From positions 992,001 to 1,056,000 of the forward strand of contig CAWJUD010000002.1 of NCBI GenBank assembly GCA_963845975.1: DNA of 64,000 nucleotides, written 5' to 3'. The translations under genes were made by a program, and so were the position numbers. The DNA comes from JBEKIK01 sp963845975 (lineage in GTDB: Bacteria > Planctomycetota > Planctomycetia > Pirellulales > Thermoguttaceae). The notes beneath the pieces were generated by a model. That model saw only the letters and a program-made list of their open reading frames with translations, did no database searches and was not told the origin of the DNA. Below, one piece after another: positions 36,120 through 46,326 of this stretch; the stretch's first letter is position 1; each line of letters opens with the position of its first letter.

Positions 36120-37132
36120 AATAAAAAAAAAGAACGGCCTGAATAGTTTTAATTTAAATCAACGTGTCTCTGAGCTGTAAAATCATGTGGATGAGCATCA
36201 CAGATTGCCACTTATTTGTTTATCCCGAATTCCATTTTATAAATCATCGCCTTCTATATTCGTAAAATTGTACACAAACATTAATGAAAGAAAATATGAA
36301 AAAATGTTTATTAATAATAGTTTGTCGTTCTTATAGGTGTAAATCCACTATTATGTAACTGCCTTTCCATCATACAGTGTTAAAGGTTCTTAACCAATAG
36401 CTGCATAATCAACAGATTCAACTATGGCTGTTGTAGATCTTATAGCGTTAAGAAAACTAATGTTTTCGATAGCACTTATTCATACCCCAAGTAAGATTAT
36501 TAATTTTAAATTGTTATGACTTGTTTAATGCACACTACGGCTCGGTTTATTAAAGCCTTCCGCAGTTCCTTATACCTGGGATTTGAAAATTTGTCCATTG
36601 AAATCAGAAACGCAGTTTAGGAGGTTTACGATATTGCGATGCAATATATTTGATAAATAATAAGATGGATATTTATCCTGAAATCAAGAGGATATATAAC
36701 TCATGTGGGGGTAGATTTCAGATTTATAGTTGGTCATCACGATTTGGATTGAATTCCATTGGAAAATCGACTGTCAAATTGGCAGTAAAGGAAAAGGAAT
36801 AGTTAAAGGCTTTGCCAAGGATGGCGGGCGGCAGCGAGTGTGAGTATTTGATCTGCTTTTGTAACTTATTGCCTATCAATAAGTTATCACATCGTATTTT
36901 TTTGGCGCGCCGATTGCTTTCTGTTTGGAAACAACCATTCCGCGCGCACCATTGGCAGGCGGAAAATAGGTGGTGATTACACGTCCGACGTTCTCCGGCA
37001 ATAATAACATGCGCTCGAGATGTCGGCGCTTGCGGGTTAAAACCCGGATTCTGGTTGGTCTTTGGAATAATGCCGCCCCCAAGGGCGGAGCAATTACAAC
37101 ATTCGCAATATTAAATTTGGAGGCCAGTAAGC
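36120..37132. other. AT-rich gene-free region upstream of groES
   Basis: About 1 kb with no credible gene and much lower GC than its neighbours. A hairpin TAACTTATTG-CCTAT-CAATAAGTTA is at 36862-36886. A short GGGTTAAAACCC inverted pair is near 37035. No CIRCE element (TTAGCACTC-N9-GAGTGCTAA) was found before groES. The region could hold an unrecognised RNA gene or be a site of past insertion and decay. Confidence 0.5.
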
Positions 37133-37462
37133 ATGGCAAAAAAGCAAGAAGGAAAGAAAACCGCCACCGGTAAAATCAAACTCCAACCGCTGGGAGATCG
37201 GGTGGTGGTCGAGCGGGAAGAATCGGAATCGATTACCGCCGGGGGCATTGTGCTGCCCGATACGGCCAAGGACAAGCCTGCCCGGGGAAAAATTATCGCG
37301 GTAGGCGACGGCCGGCTAATGAAAGACGGGTCGCGCTCCCCGCTGCAAGTCAAAGCGGGCAATCGCGTGTTGTTCAGTTCTTATGCGGGCGATACGTTCA
37401 AGCTCGGCGATCGGGAATTATTACTCATGCGCGAAGAAGACATTCTCGCCATAATCGGATAA
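37133..37462 (+). CDS. groES: Co-chaperonin GroES
   Basis: The 109-residue protein has the Cpn10 pattern KLQPLGDRVVVEREESES, ITAGGIVLPDTAKDKPARGK and VLFSSYAGDTFKLGDRELLL. It has about 12 extra lysine-rich residues at the N terminus. It caps GroEL during protein folding. GGAGG lies 9 nt before ATG 37133. groEL follows after 27 bp. Confidence 0.96.
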   Translation: MAKKQEGKKTATGKIKLQPLGDRVVVEREESESITAGGIVLPDTAKDKPARGKIIAVGDGRLMKDGSRSPLQVKAGNRVLFSSYAGDTFKLGDRELLLMREEDILAIIG

Positions 37463-37489
37463 CCAAGAGTTTTAAGGAGAACACCTCTA

Positions 37490-39113
<1,624 letters not shown>

Positions 39114-39150
39114 TGCAGATAAAAATTGATCGTTATTAACGATTGAAAGC

Positions 39151-39198
39151 AAAAAGGTGTCATGACCGGCAATCGGGCCTGACGCCTTTTTCTTTTTT
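39151..39198 (+). terminator. Rho-independent terminator after groEL
   Basis: AAAAAGGTGTCA (39151-39162) pairs with TGACGCCTTTTT (39180-39191), one G-T, followed by CTTTTTT. It is the clearest classical terminator in the window. Confidence 0.85.
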
Positions 39199-39296
39199 AC
39201 CACATTCTAGTGCGAAAATAAAAAAGTGATTTCCTTTGTTATTGTGGCAATTTAAATACCATCCCTTTTTTATAAAGAAAGGAAAGGTGTATCATT

Positions 39297-40094
39297 ATGA
39301 ACGATGGCGCTTTAAATATTGTATGGAATGTGTTTGGTGGAATCATTGTGGCTGGCCTTTTGGAATTTTATCATTGGATAAGGAAGATATTTCGGGAGCG
39401 ATGTTTTAAAAAAATATTTGGTTACGATGAAAAAGATAACTTCTATTTCGTATATCCATATTTCGTACCGCCAGGACGAGATACTGTTTTCGGCAAGCCA
39501 CAACCAAAAATTTCAAGAAGATTTTGCGGTGCAACTAATCTCACTCAACTTACGGCAGGTGCGGAAGCTCGTTCTCTAAGCTATTTTGGTAATACATTTG
39601 GCAAAAATACAAATATTGTGCCTCGTATAGCGGTGGATTCCGACTTGGATTCAGAAATGGATATCTCATTTATATCTCTGGGTGGACTAACGAACTTTAA
39701 GACTGGCGATCTATTGGGTGATGAAGCGAATGAATTTGTTACAATTGCCGACAATCTTATAGAGTTTGTTAGCAAGCGATCAGGACAATCTATTATTAAG
39801 GCCGGATCAGTATTTGATAATGCAATTATTGTTAAGATCCATCCCAAAAATAATCCACAACATACGTGGATTTGCTGCGCCGGCTTCGGCGAATGGGGTA
39901 CCAGTGGTTCTTCCTGGTGGCTGGCAAAGAACTGGAAAACCTTATATAAGCATGCAAAAGACAAACCTTTTGCCTGTATCACGCGAACCAAGGTTGGAAG
40001 TGACAGTTCCACACAAATGGTTCACTTGTTTTGCTCCCCAGAAGATGTCGAATCTGTCATAAAAAACAAGAAGGGGAGTGGCGGCAGCAAATAA
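39297..40094 (+). CDS. Membrane-anchored protein of unknown function
   Basis: The 265-residue protein has one N-terminal membrane helix (about 8-24) followed by a basic stretch (WIRKIFRERCFKKIFG) and a soluble domain. The soluble part has SDLDSEMDISFISLGGLTNF, DNAIIVKIHPKNNPQ, and TWICCAGFGEWGTSGSSWWL. The order 'hydrophobic strand-GG..N ... N-P ... AG.G.wGT' resembles nucleotide-type Rossmann-like domains seen in accessory and defence-associated proteins, but I cannot name a family. AT-rich composition, a strong AAAGGTG-like ribosome site and isolation suggest an acquired single gene. Confidence 0.6.
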   Translation: MNDGALNIVWNVFGGIIVAGLLEFYHWIRKIFRERCFKKIFGYDEKDNFYFVYPYFVPPGRDTVFGKPQPKISRRFCGATNLTQLTAGAEARSLSYFGNTFGKNTNIVPRIAVDSDLDSEMDISFISLGGLTNFKTGDLLGDEANEFVTIADNLIEFVSKRSGQSIIKAGSVFDNAIIVKIHPKNNPQHTWICCAGFGEWGTSGSSWWLAKNWKTLYKHAKDKPFACITRTKVGSDSSTQMVHLFCSPEDVESVIKNKKGSGGSK

Positions 40095-40119
40095 AACGCC
40101 GGGTGCCATTGTTGGCTTA

Positions 40120-40440
40120 TCCATTCAGTGTTAGGATCGTTTACGATCCTTGTCCGCCGCAGGCGGTCTTAGGCCCGGCATTTTATGCCGGGTTCTTTTG
40201 TGGCTGGTCTAGCAATCCCGAAGGGATAGAACACGACAGCCCGGGGTTGCCGCGCAGCGGCTACCCCGGGATAACGGTCACACGCAAATGTTTCAACCCT
40301 GAAAGGGTTGCGTAGCAGGACGCGGCCACTGCGAAACCCCGTTGGGGTTTTCCTTTTTTCTCGGGCCTTTGAACCCAGGGTAGCCGCTGCGCGGCAACCC
40401 TGGGCTACCATACGCAATCCCTTTGGGATAAAGCTGAGCG
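40120..40440. repeat. Cluster of palindromic repeats
   Basis: GGATCGTTTACGATCC, GTCCGCCGCAGGCGG and GCCCGGCATTTTATGCCGGG occur in a row. They are followed by CCCGGGGTTGCCGCGCAGCG with its inverted partner CGCTGCGCGGCAACCCTGGG near 40390, plus CAACCCTGAAAGGGTTG and AAACCCCGTTGGGGTTTT. These are classic intergenic hairpin repeats. No gene is present. Confidence 0.8.
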
Positions 40441-40735
40441 TTTGGTTTATCTCGTGCGAAGAAGCGCCTTTTAATTGGCCCACGAAATCGCTCATTTAAA
40501 TAGGATTGGATGGTCAAGGCAACATCGAGTAATTATTCTTAAATGGCCAGAAAAAAGACTTGCTATCTAATGTGTAAAACGGTACACTAGCCCACGCCTT
40601 ACTTTCTTGGAAAGAATAAAGATCACGACCTTATTGACAACAAATAAAAGAAAGATCGAAAAACTGAATCCCTAAACGTGGAAAAATCGCAATTTGTTGA
40701 CCAAAATCGCGGAAGTAAATTTGATGGATTTGACC

Positions 40736-40792
40736 CTAGCAAAACAAGCAATTTATGCAATATTGCGTTCACCCCATATTTTGTTTTGCTAG
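40736..40792. repeat. 57-nt hairpin with 12-bp perfect arms
   Basis: CTAGCAAAACAA (40736-40747) is repeated in inverse at 40781-40792. The inner GCAATTTATGCAATATTGC can fold further. It ends 3 bp before a promoter-like pair and might be regulatory for the antitoxin-like gene. Confidence 0.6.
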
Positions 40793-40794
40793 TA

Positions 40795-40823
40795 TTTTCA
40801 CCGTTAGCAGCCCGAGGTATAAT
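40795..40823 (+). promoter_or_regulatory. Promoter candidate for the DUF104-type gene
   Basis: TTTTCA (40795-40800) and a perfect TATAAT (40818-40823) are 17 bp apart, about 60 bp before ATG 40884. Confidence 0.5.
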
Positions 40824-40883
40824 GGAATAGTTGTAGATGTTGGTTGATTAGATGGGGTGTGCCCTGGTGCAAGGAGCCGGAAG

Positions 40884-41117
40884 ATGATTCGCGGACGTGT
40901 AGAGAACGGAGTGGTGGTGTTGAAGAAACCCGGTGCTCTGCGGGAAGGTACGGAGGTCGCCATTCAACCAATATCCAAACACGATAAGAAATCATCGGCT
41001 GCAAAGCGCTCTACCGTCCGTCCGGCCCTGGCGCGACTTGCGGGCAAGGCCAAAGGCCTTCCACCTGATGCGGCGCGGAACGTGGACCATTATCTTTACG
41101 GGCATGCCAAGCGATGA
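40884..41117 (+). CDS. DUF104/AF2212-type antitoxin, toxin partner missing
   Basis: The 77-residue protein begins MIRGRVENGVVVLKKPGALR, EGTEVAI, the usual DUF104 beta-hairpin. It ends LAGKAKGLPPDAARNVDHYL YGHAKR, the tail common to antitoxins paired with PIN-domain toxins. Ribosome site GGAG lies before ATG 40884. Right behind it ATGAGCGCACTTCTG looks like a toxin start but stops after ten codons, so the toxin gene has apparently been deleted. Confidence 0.75.
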   Translation: MIRGRVENGVVVLKKPGALREGTEVAIQPISKHDKKSSAAKRSTVRPALARLAGKAKGLPPDAARNVDHYLYGHAKR

Positions 41118-41155
41118 GCGCACTTCTGGCAGGAGCGCGGGGATAAGGTGTCGAA

Positions 41156-41219
41156 CCGCGACCAATGGTCGCGGCTTTACATAAGATTGTAAATTCCAAT
41201 CCCCAACTCTCAATCCCTA
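41156..41219. repeat. Palindrome and heptamer array at the transglutaminase 3' end
   Basis: CCGCGACCAATGGTCGCGG-CTTTAC is at 41156-41180. On the minus strand TAGGGAT, TGAGAGT, TGGGGAT, TGGAATT begins with the stop codon TAG of the next gene. Confidence 0.8.
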
Positions 41220-42191
41220 ATTATCCGTCTTTTCCGCGCCCAGCAATTCGCGGACTGGGGTGACGCGGGGTTTGCCGCCGGTTTCGGCGCCGGTGAGGAA
41301 CTCGGCCAGATAGCGTTGGCGTTCGCCTTTGCCGTTTAAGGGTCTGAAGTTATCGCCTTTTTGCAGTACGGGCCGATCTTCGAGAATGCCGCCGAACTGG
41401 CGCGATCCGGCCGCCTGGCAGGGGAACCAATGGCCTTCGGCTTTATCGTCTTCCAGATAAAACTCGGGATAGCAATGCCCTTGAACCCAAACCGTGCGGG
41501 AGGGAATATCGCTCGCCCGGCAAAGGGCAATAAATAAAGAAGTCATATCCTCGCAATCGCCGGTGCCGTCTTTTAAGGCAGCGATTGCGCCGCGGAGTGG
41601 CATGCCTTCCTTGTACTTGACATGCTCCCGGGTCCAATCATAAATGGCCTCGACTTTTTCCCAGGCCTTTTCCTTGTCGGCGATAATTTGCTTCGACAGG
41701 CTGCGGATCTTGGGATCGCGGCTTTCGATCTTCGGGCTGGGGGCCAGATATTGCCGAATTTCAGGGCGGAGTTTTTTTACATCGGGCAGCGCGTAAATGT
41801 CGGTGTTGTCGGGCGGGAGGATCGGGCGGCGCTTGATCTCCAACGTGACCAGGGCCTTGGCCTCCTGGCCGGCGCCCAGTTGTGCAATCTTCACGGTCAT
41901 AATTTTCACCGTGCCATCGATAATTTTATAATCGACTTTGACTCCCGGCGAAATATCTTCATCGACAATTTTGACTTGCTGTTCGGGCCAGTCGGTGGGA
42001 ATCGGGGCGTAGCCGGTGATTGCCTTACATTCGCCGCCGGTTGCCGCGATGATCAAACCTGCCCGCCAGCGGAAGGTTTTGCTATCGCCCATTTTGACGC
42101 CTTGCGGTTCGGCGTCCCTGAATTGGGCGAAAAGCACACCTGTAATGGTGAAACTGAGTAACAATGCTAATATCGGTAAGCGCGAGGACAT
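41217..42191 (-). CDS. Secreted transglutaminase-like protein
   Basis: The 324-residue protein has a signal peptide (LPILALLLSFTITGVLFAQ) and a C-terminal transglutaminase core. Its triad is visible in LKDGTGDCEDMTSLFIALCR (Cys), VQGHCYPEFYLED (His) and the following Asp of DDKAEGHWFP. The N-terminal ~130 residues form a beta-rich domain with no name I recognise. Such proteins are exported proteases or cross-linking enzymes; the partner is unknown. Confidence 0.82.
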   Translation of the reverse strand: MSSRLPILALLLSFTITGVLFAQFRDAEPQGVKMGDSKTFRWRAGLIIAATGGECKAITGYAPIPTDWPEQQVKIVDEDISPGVKVDYKIIDGTVKIMTVKIAQLGAGQEAKALVTLEIKRRPILPPDNTDIYALPDVKKLRPEIRQYLAPSPKIESRDPKIRSLSKQIIADKEKAWEKVEAIYDWTREHVKYKEGMPLRGAIAALKDGTGDCEDMTSLFIALCRASDIPSRTVWVQGHCYPEFYLEDDKAEGHWFPCQAAGSRQFGGILEDRPVLQKGDNFRPLNGKGERQRYLAEFLTGAETGGKPRVTPVRELLGAEKTDN

Positions 42192-42452
42192 TTTTCAGCC
42201 GGGCTGGTGTGGGGAATTGTGATGCATAGCTTGGACTTCCGGGGTTTTTCCCTCTTTAATTATTTTAAATCAGGAGGGGGTGTCTGGTAAAAGAAAATAT
42301 ATGTGAAAATCGATTATGTTTCGCATATCCAATGGAGGGGGGTGCTGAGATATGGACCGTAATGAATCCAACGGTCTTGCCAGGTAAAAGAGGATCGAAA
42401 TAATAGGATCGAGATAATTTATACCGTTCAACTCTGTTTTTATGGGTCTATT
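42192..42452. other. Divergent intergenic region
   Basis: 261 bp lie between the divergent transglutaminase and methyltransferase genes. Apart from short AT-rich stretches I see no repeat, RNA gene or clear promoter. Confidence 0.4.
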
Positions 42453-43454
42453 ATGCCAGATTCTCGACCAACAAGCGGCCAGCAAATTCTGGAGATGATG
42501 GGTGGATTTCGGCCTGCTTGCATAATTGGAGCCGGCGCCGAATTGGATATCTGGAGCCGATTGGGCGATAAATCGCTGTCGGTCGAGGCATTGGCCCGAT
42601 TGCTGGATTGCGATCTGCGTGCAATAACCATGATTTTGGATGCCGTGACTGCATTGGGTTTGCTTGGGAAAAATGAGGGAAATTATAGCGTTCCCGGCGA
42701 AATTCGGCCCCTGCTGAGCGAGGGCAGCCCGCAAACCGTTTTGCCCATGATACGGCACCAGATGAATGTGATGCGAGGTTGGTCGCAGTTGGCATGGGTG
42801 GCGAAATCGGGCGTGCCCGGACCGCGGCAGGCCAGCATCCGCGGTTCCGAGGCCGATCGGTCGGCATTCATCGCGGCCATGCACTCGGTTTCGCAACTGT
42901 TCGCCGATGATTTGGTCGCCCAACTGGGGCCTTTGCAGTTTCGGCACTTGTTAGACGTGGGTGGCGCCTCGGGCACATGGACTCTGGCTTTCCTGCGGGC
43001 CGTGCCTGGGGCAAAAGCGACGATTTTCGATTTGCCGGACGCCATTGGCCAGGCGCGTGAGCGAGTGAGAAACAGCGAATTCGCCCCGCGCATCACATTG
43101 GTAAGCGGCGACTTTTACAACGACGATCTGCCAAGGGGCGGCGATTTTGCCTGGGTAAGCGCGATCGCCCACCAGCATTCGCGCAGGCATAATCGCGATC
43201 TGTTTGTCAAAGTTTTCAAGGCATTGGAACCGCAAGGGCGAATTGCCGTAAGAGACATTGTAATGGAGCCTTGCCGCACCAGTCCGCGCGACGGGGCGCT
43301 GTTTGCCATCAACATGCTGGTCAACACCGAATCGGGCGGGACGTTTACGTATGAAGAATTTGCCGAAGATCTGAGGGCCGCCGGGTTTGTCGAACCGAGG
43401 TTGGGCGTCCGCGGCGAAACGATGAACTCGGTAGTCATGGCCGATAAACCGTGA
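42453..43454 (+). CDS. Class I O-methyltransferase (COMT/AcsMT-like family 2)
   Basis: The 333-residue protein has an N-terminal winged-helix dimerisation domain (LDIWSRLGDKSLSVEALARL) and a SAM-binding domain with LLDVGGASGTWTLAFLR (motif I), ATIFDLPDAI and LVSGDFYNDDLP. The catalytic position has the segment WVSAIAHQHSRRHN. Members methylate hydroxyls of small secondary or aromatic metabolites. It is followed by a sugar-isomerase-like gene, possibly in one operon. Confidence 0.82.
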   Translation: MPDSRPTSGQQILEMMGGFRPACIIGAGAELDIWSRLGDKSLSVEALARLLDCDLRAITMILDAVTALGLLGKNEGNYSVPGEIRPLLSEGSPQTVLPMIRHQMNVMRGWSQLAWVAKSGVPGPRQASIRGSEADRSAFIAAMHSVSQLFADDLVAQLGPLQFRHLLDVGGASGTWTLAFLRAVPGAKATIFDLPDAIGQARERVRNSEFAPRITLVSGDFYNDDLPRGGDFAWVSAIAHQHSRRHNRDLFVKVFKALEPQGRIAVRDIVMEPCRTSPRDGALFAINMLVNTESGGTFTYEEFAEDLRAAGFVEPRLGVRGETMNSVVMADKP

Positions 43455-43505
43455 GAGTGGAGAGTGGAGAGTGAAGAGTGGAGAGTGAAGAGTGAAGTGT
43501 GGAGA
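43453..43505 (+). repeat. GAGTGGA/GAGTGAA heptamer array
   Basis: Seven 7-bp units start on the last two bases of the methyltransferase stop codon and fill most of the gap to the next gene. Confidence 0.9.
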
Positions 43506-43543
43506 AATTAATTACAGTTTTTTAATCAGAAAGCGATATTACA

Positions 43544-44431
43544 GTGACCGCACACGATGACATACGCATAGGGACTTTGGTGCAAGTTGAGAATCAACCG
43601 GTCGAGTATATTCGCCGCATTCTGCCGCACGGATTTGAGAGTTTTGAGATCGTTTTTCCGAAACATCTCGATAATATCGATTTAAGGCGCTTGTCCGATG
43701 AAATCCAAGGCGTGCTGGACGAGCAGGGCAATACGGCGGTTGTAAGCGCACTGGCCATTTACGGCAATCCGCTTATCGACGCTCAGACGGCAAGCGATTG
43801 GGCTCGGCTGATCGATGCCGCGTCCTGGTTCGGCTGCAATCTGGTTTGCGGCTTCACCGGGCGAATACCGGGCAAACCGGTTCCCGAGTCGCTGCCGGCA
43901 TTCAAACAAGTGTTTACGCCGCTGGTGAAACAGGCCGAAGAGCGGAACGTGCGGATTGCCTTTGAAAACTGCGACATGCACGGCAATTGGGAGTCGGGGG
44001 ATTGGAACATCGCCCACGCCCCGGCCGCTTGGGAAATGATCTTCGATGCCATTCCCAGCAGCGTCCTTGGCTTGGAGTGGGAGCCCTGCCACCAGATTGT
44101 CAGCTTCATCGACCCCTTGCCGCAGCTTCGCCAATGGGCGCATAAGGTGTTTCATCTGCACGGCAAGGATGCCACGGTGTTTTGGGACGTGATCCGCACG
44201 CGCGGCATCCGCGGCGGCCAGCAGTACATTCATCACCGCACGCCCGGCTTCGGCCAGACCAACTGGACCGACGTGATCAGCATCCTGCGGATGAAGGGTT
44301 TTCGCGGCTCGATTGACATAGAGGGCTGGCACGATCCGGTTTATTGCGGCGACCTGGAAATGACCGGCCAGGTCCATGCCCTGAACTATCTGAAACAATG
44401 CCGCGGCGGGCCGTTCGTGGCGAATCCATAG
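43544..44431 (+). CDS. Sugar phosphate isomerase/epimerase-like TIM-barrel protein
   Basis: The 295-residue protein matches the xylose-isomerase-like TIM barrel. It has VVSALAIYGNPL near the start of the barrel, VRIAFENCDMHGNWE (metal-binding Glu), LGLEWEPCHQ, VFHLHGKDA and GFRGSIDIEGWHDPV (last metal-binding Glu). Substrates of the family include inosose, tagatose and hydroxypyruvate. None can be fixed here. It starts with GTG 43544. Confidence 0.82.
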   Translation: MTAHDDIRIGTLVQVENQPVEYIRRILPHGFESFEIVFPKHLDNIDLRRLSDEIQGVLDEQGNTAVVSALAIYGNPLIDAQTASDWARLIDAASWFGCNLVCGFTGRIPGKPVPESLPAFKQVFTPLVKQAEERNVRIAFENCDMHGNWESGDWNIAHAPAAWEMIFDAIPSSVLGLEWEPCHQIVSFIDPLPQLRQWAHKVFHLHGKDATVFWDVIRTRGIRGGQQYIHHRTPGFGQTNWTDVISILRMKGFRGSIDIEGWHDPVYCGDLEMTGQVHALNYLKQCRGGPFVANP

Positions 44432-44482
44432 ATTGAAAAAACTCCATGGACACGGAGTACGCGGAGAAAAGTGGACAATACT

Positions 44483-44537
44483 CCCGGAGCAAGCTCCTGG
44501 GCTAAACGTTGTAGGACGTTTTTCAAAATCGTCCTAC
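44483..44537. repeat. Two palindromes after the TIM-barrel gene
   Basis: CCCGGAGCAAGCTCCTGGGCTAAAC-like sequence lies at 44483-44507. GTAGGACG-TTTTTCAAAAT-CGTCCTAC lies at 44511-44537. Confidence 0.7.
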
Positions 44538-44590
44538 AAAACCGCTCTCCTTTGGATTGCAGCTAAACAAGTTGTACAATGTTAGGTTTG

Positions 44591-45361
44591 TTATTTATTC
44601 CGTGTTCTCCGTGACTCCGCGGCGAGTTCCTCCGCCTTAATGATTTTTTCATCGTAACTGGGTGCAATGCAGTGGCCGGGCGGAATGGTGAGAAAACGGT
44701 CGTCCCAGCGACCGTCGAGGAGGTCTTGGATCAGCGACATGTCGCCTTGAAGCTTTTCGTAAGCCCAGCCTAGTGTGGCCGCGTCAGCGCGGGCCTGTTT
44801 TTCGAAACGGTCGTCGGGTTCAATGCCCATTTCGATAAATGCGATTTTGCCGTAGTTTCGCGTCATGTTGCATAATTGTTCGTATAGAAACCGTGCGTTG
44901 TCCTCGCCGTACTTGGCGACTAATGCTTCAAAGGAGAGAGTCATGCCGGCCTGGGGTGGAATGGCGTCCTGCCCGATTTGGGCCAGGCCTTGGCCGCGCT
45001 CGATCCAGCCGCTGGTTTTAAAATACGTTCCCGGATTCTTCTGAAAATAATCGAGATATCGCTGTTTGTCGCCGAGAAAGAGCGTAATGCAATCGTGCGC
45101 CCGGGGAACGACCAGGGGGATGGTTCTTGCCGCCAGTCCCAGCAAACCGTTACTGCATAAGGCATATCCAAGCAGCACGGCTTCATACTGCGACTCATCG
45201 ACCGCAGCCAGCACTTCCTTGAGCCGGGAAGACATGCGTGATTGTCCGATATCGTGCAGTCCTTTGGGCAGAAACTCGACGTCGATCTGGTTGATTGATT
45301 GCGCAATAGCTGTGCACAGTTCGCGATAGAATACTTCGCAGGCAATGAGTTTTAAACGCAT
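44591..45361 (-). CDS. DUF1638 protein
   Basis: The 256-residue protein fits DUF1638: MRLKLIACEVFYRELC at the start, LLGYALCSNGLLGLAAR, LVVPRAHDCITLFLG, and the closing TIPPGHCIAPSYDEKI. The conserved Cys and His suggest a metal or cofactor site. In other genomes the family is often near corrinoid or methyl-transfer enzymes; here a B12-radical SAM gene and a homocysteine methyltransferase are within 6 kb. The start is ATG 45361. The frame to 45460 only reads palindromic repeat DNA. Confidence 0.8.
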   Translation of the reverse strand: MRLKLIACEVFYRELCTAIAQSINQIDVEFLPKGLHDIGQSRMSSRLKEVLAAVDESQYEAVLLGYALCSNGLLGLAARTIPLVVPRAHDCITLFLGDKQRYLDYFQKNPGTYFKTSGWIERGQGLAQIGQDAIPPQAGMTLSFEALVAKYGEDNARFLYEQLCNMTRNYGKIAFIEMGIEPDDRFEKQARADAATLGWAYEKLQGDMSLIQDLLDGRWDDRFLTIPPGHCIAPSYDEKIIKAEELAAESRRTRNK

Positions 45362-45403
45362 ATTAGTTTTAAGTTTGCAGTTATCAACATCCTTTTTCGC
45401 GCT

Positions 45404-45486
45404 CCCCGACCAACCTTCGGTCGGTGCCCGGTCGCGGCTAAACTTACTATCCCCTATCACTATTTTCTATTCTCAATTCACTTATT
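45404..45486. repeat. CCGACCAACCTTCGGTCGG palindrome and 7-bp-period array
   Basis: The palindrome at about 45405-45423 matches one at about 14846-14864. On the minus strand GAATTGA, GAATAGA, AAATAGT, GATAGGG, GATAGTA (about 45445-45480) follow the stop of the response regulator gene. Confidence 0.7.
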
Positions 45487-45490
45487 CCAG

Positions 45491-46225
45491 TCATTCCGGC
45501 CTTGCCACGAAGCGATAGCCGGCATCACGAATAGTGAGGAAATGGCGGGGCTGGGAAGGATTGGGCTCGAAGTATATTCGCAAGCGGCGAATGAATTGGT
45601 CCGGGGCGCGGGTGTTCAGGCTGCCCGGCACTCCCCAAACTTTCTCCAGCAATTCGCGGCGGGGAATAACGCGGCCTTCATTCTCGATGAAATACCTCAA
45701 CAGAGTCATTTCCAACTGTGTCACGCGGACCGGTTCGCCGGCCACGGTCACTTCGAAAGTTTCAAAATTGATTTTCGCGTTGGCGAACTCGAATTGCAGG
45801 ATCCGGCCGGCAGGAGGGATTCGCCGCTTGTCGCGGCCGTGATAAATGAGCAAATTCTTTACCCGAACCAAAAATTCATCCAGATCGAAGGGTTTTGTAA
45901 GATATTGATTGGCGCCGACCTCGAACCCGCGGGTGCGGTCTTCGCTAAGGGTGCGGGCGGTCAGGATCAAGATGGGCATATCCATGTCGATCAAGCGAAT
46001 CGCCTCGCACACAGCATAGCCGCTCATTCCGGGCAGCATGAGATCGAGGATCACCAGATCAATGCCTTCGGGATTCTCCTGGAAGATCTTCAACGCCGAC
46101 GGGCCGTCTCCGACTGCTGTCACTCGATAACCCTCGGCAACAAGGTTATATTGGATTCCCATCGCCAGGTGTTGTTCATCTTCCACCACCAGGATATGTT
46201 CGTTTTTGGATGAGTTTGAGCTCAT
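45491..46225 (-). CDS. OmpR/PhoB-type response regulator
   Basis: The 244-residue protein has a receiver domain with the acidic pair E15-D16, phosphoacceptor D61 (VILDLMLPG) and the switch lysine in YLTKPFDLDE. A winged-helix output domain follows (RVTQLEMTLLRYFIENEGRV, then FLTIRDAGYRFV). The start is ATG 46225; the frame to 46762 runs into the kinase gene. It pairs with the histidine kinase upstream, 101 bp away. Confidence 0.93.
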   Translation of the reverse strand: MSSNSSKNEHILVVEDEQHLAMGIQYNLVAEGYRVTAVGDGPSALKIFQENPEGIDLVILDLMLPGMSGYAVCEAIRLIDMDMPILILTARTLSEDRTRGFEVGANQYLTKPFDLDEFLVRVKNLLIYHGRDKRRIPPAGRILQFEFANAKINFETFEVTVAGEPVRVTQLEMTLLRYFIENEGRVIPRRELLEKVWGVPGSLNTRAPDQFIRRLRIYFEPNPSQPRHFLTIRDAGYRFVARPE

Positions 46226-46290
46226 CGGCACGGTCCTGAAATTATGATATGTAATCCCGGTTCTAGTACCGGAGGATATTCGTATTACTC

Positions 46291-46314
46291 GCGGCACAAG
46301 CGCCGCGGCTAAAC
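46291..46314. repeat. Palindrome GCGGCACAAGCGCCGCGGCTAAAC
   Basis: It lies between the kinase and regulator genes and belongs to the family of palindromes ending in GGCTAAA. Confidence 0.6.
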
Positions 46315-46326
46315 ATTGAATAGAAA

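Noticed and set aside
37000..37132. CIRCE/HrcA operator in front of groES
   Set aside because: No TTAGCACTC-N9-GAGTGCTAA or close variant was found.
45362..45460. N-terminal extension of the DUF1638 protein
   Set aside because: It translates the CCGACCAACCTTCGGTCGG repeat. The family sequence starts at ATG 45361.
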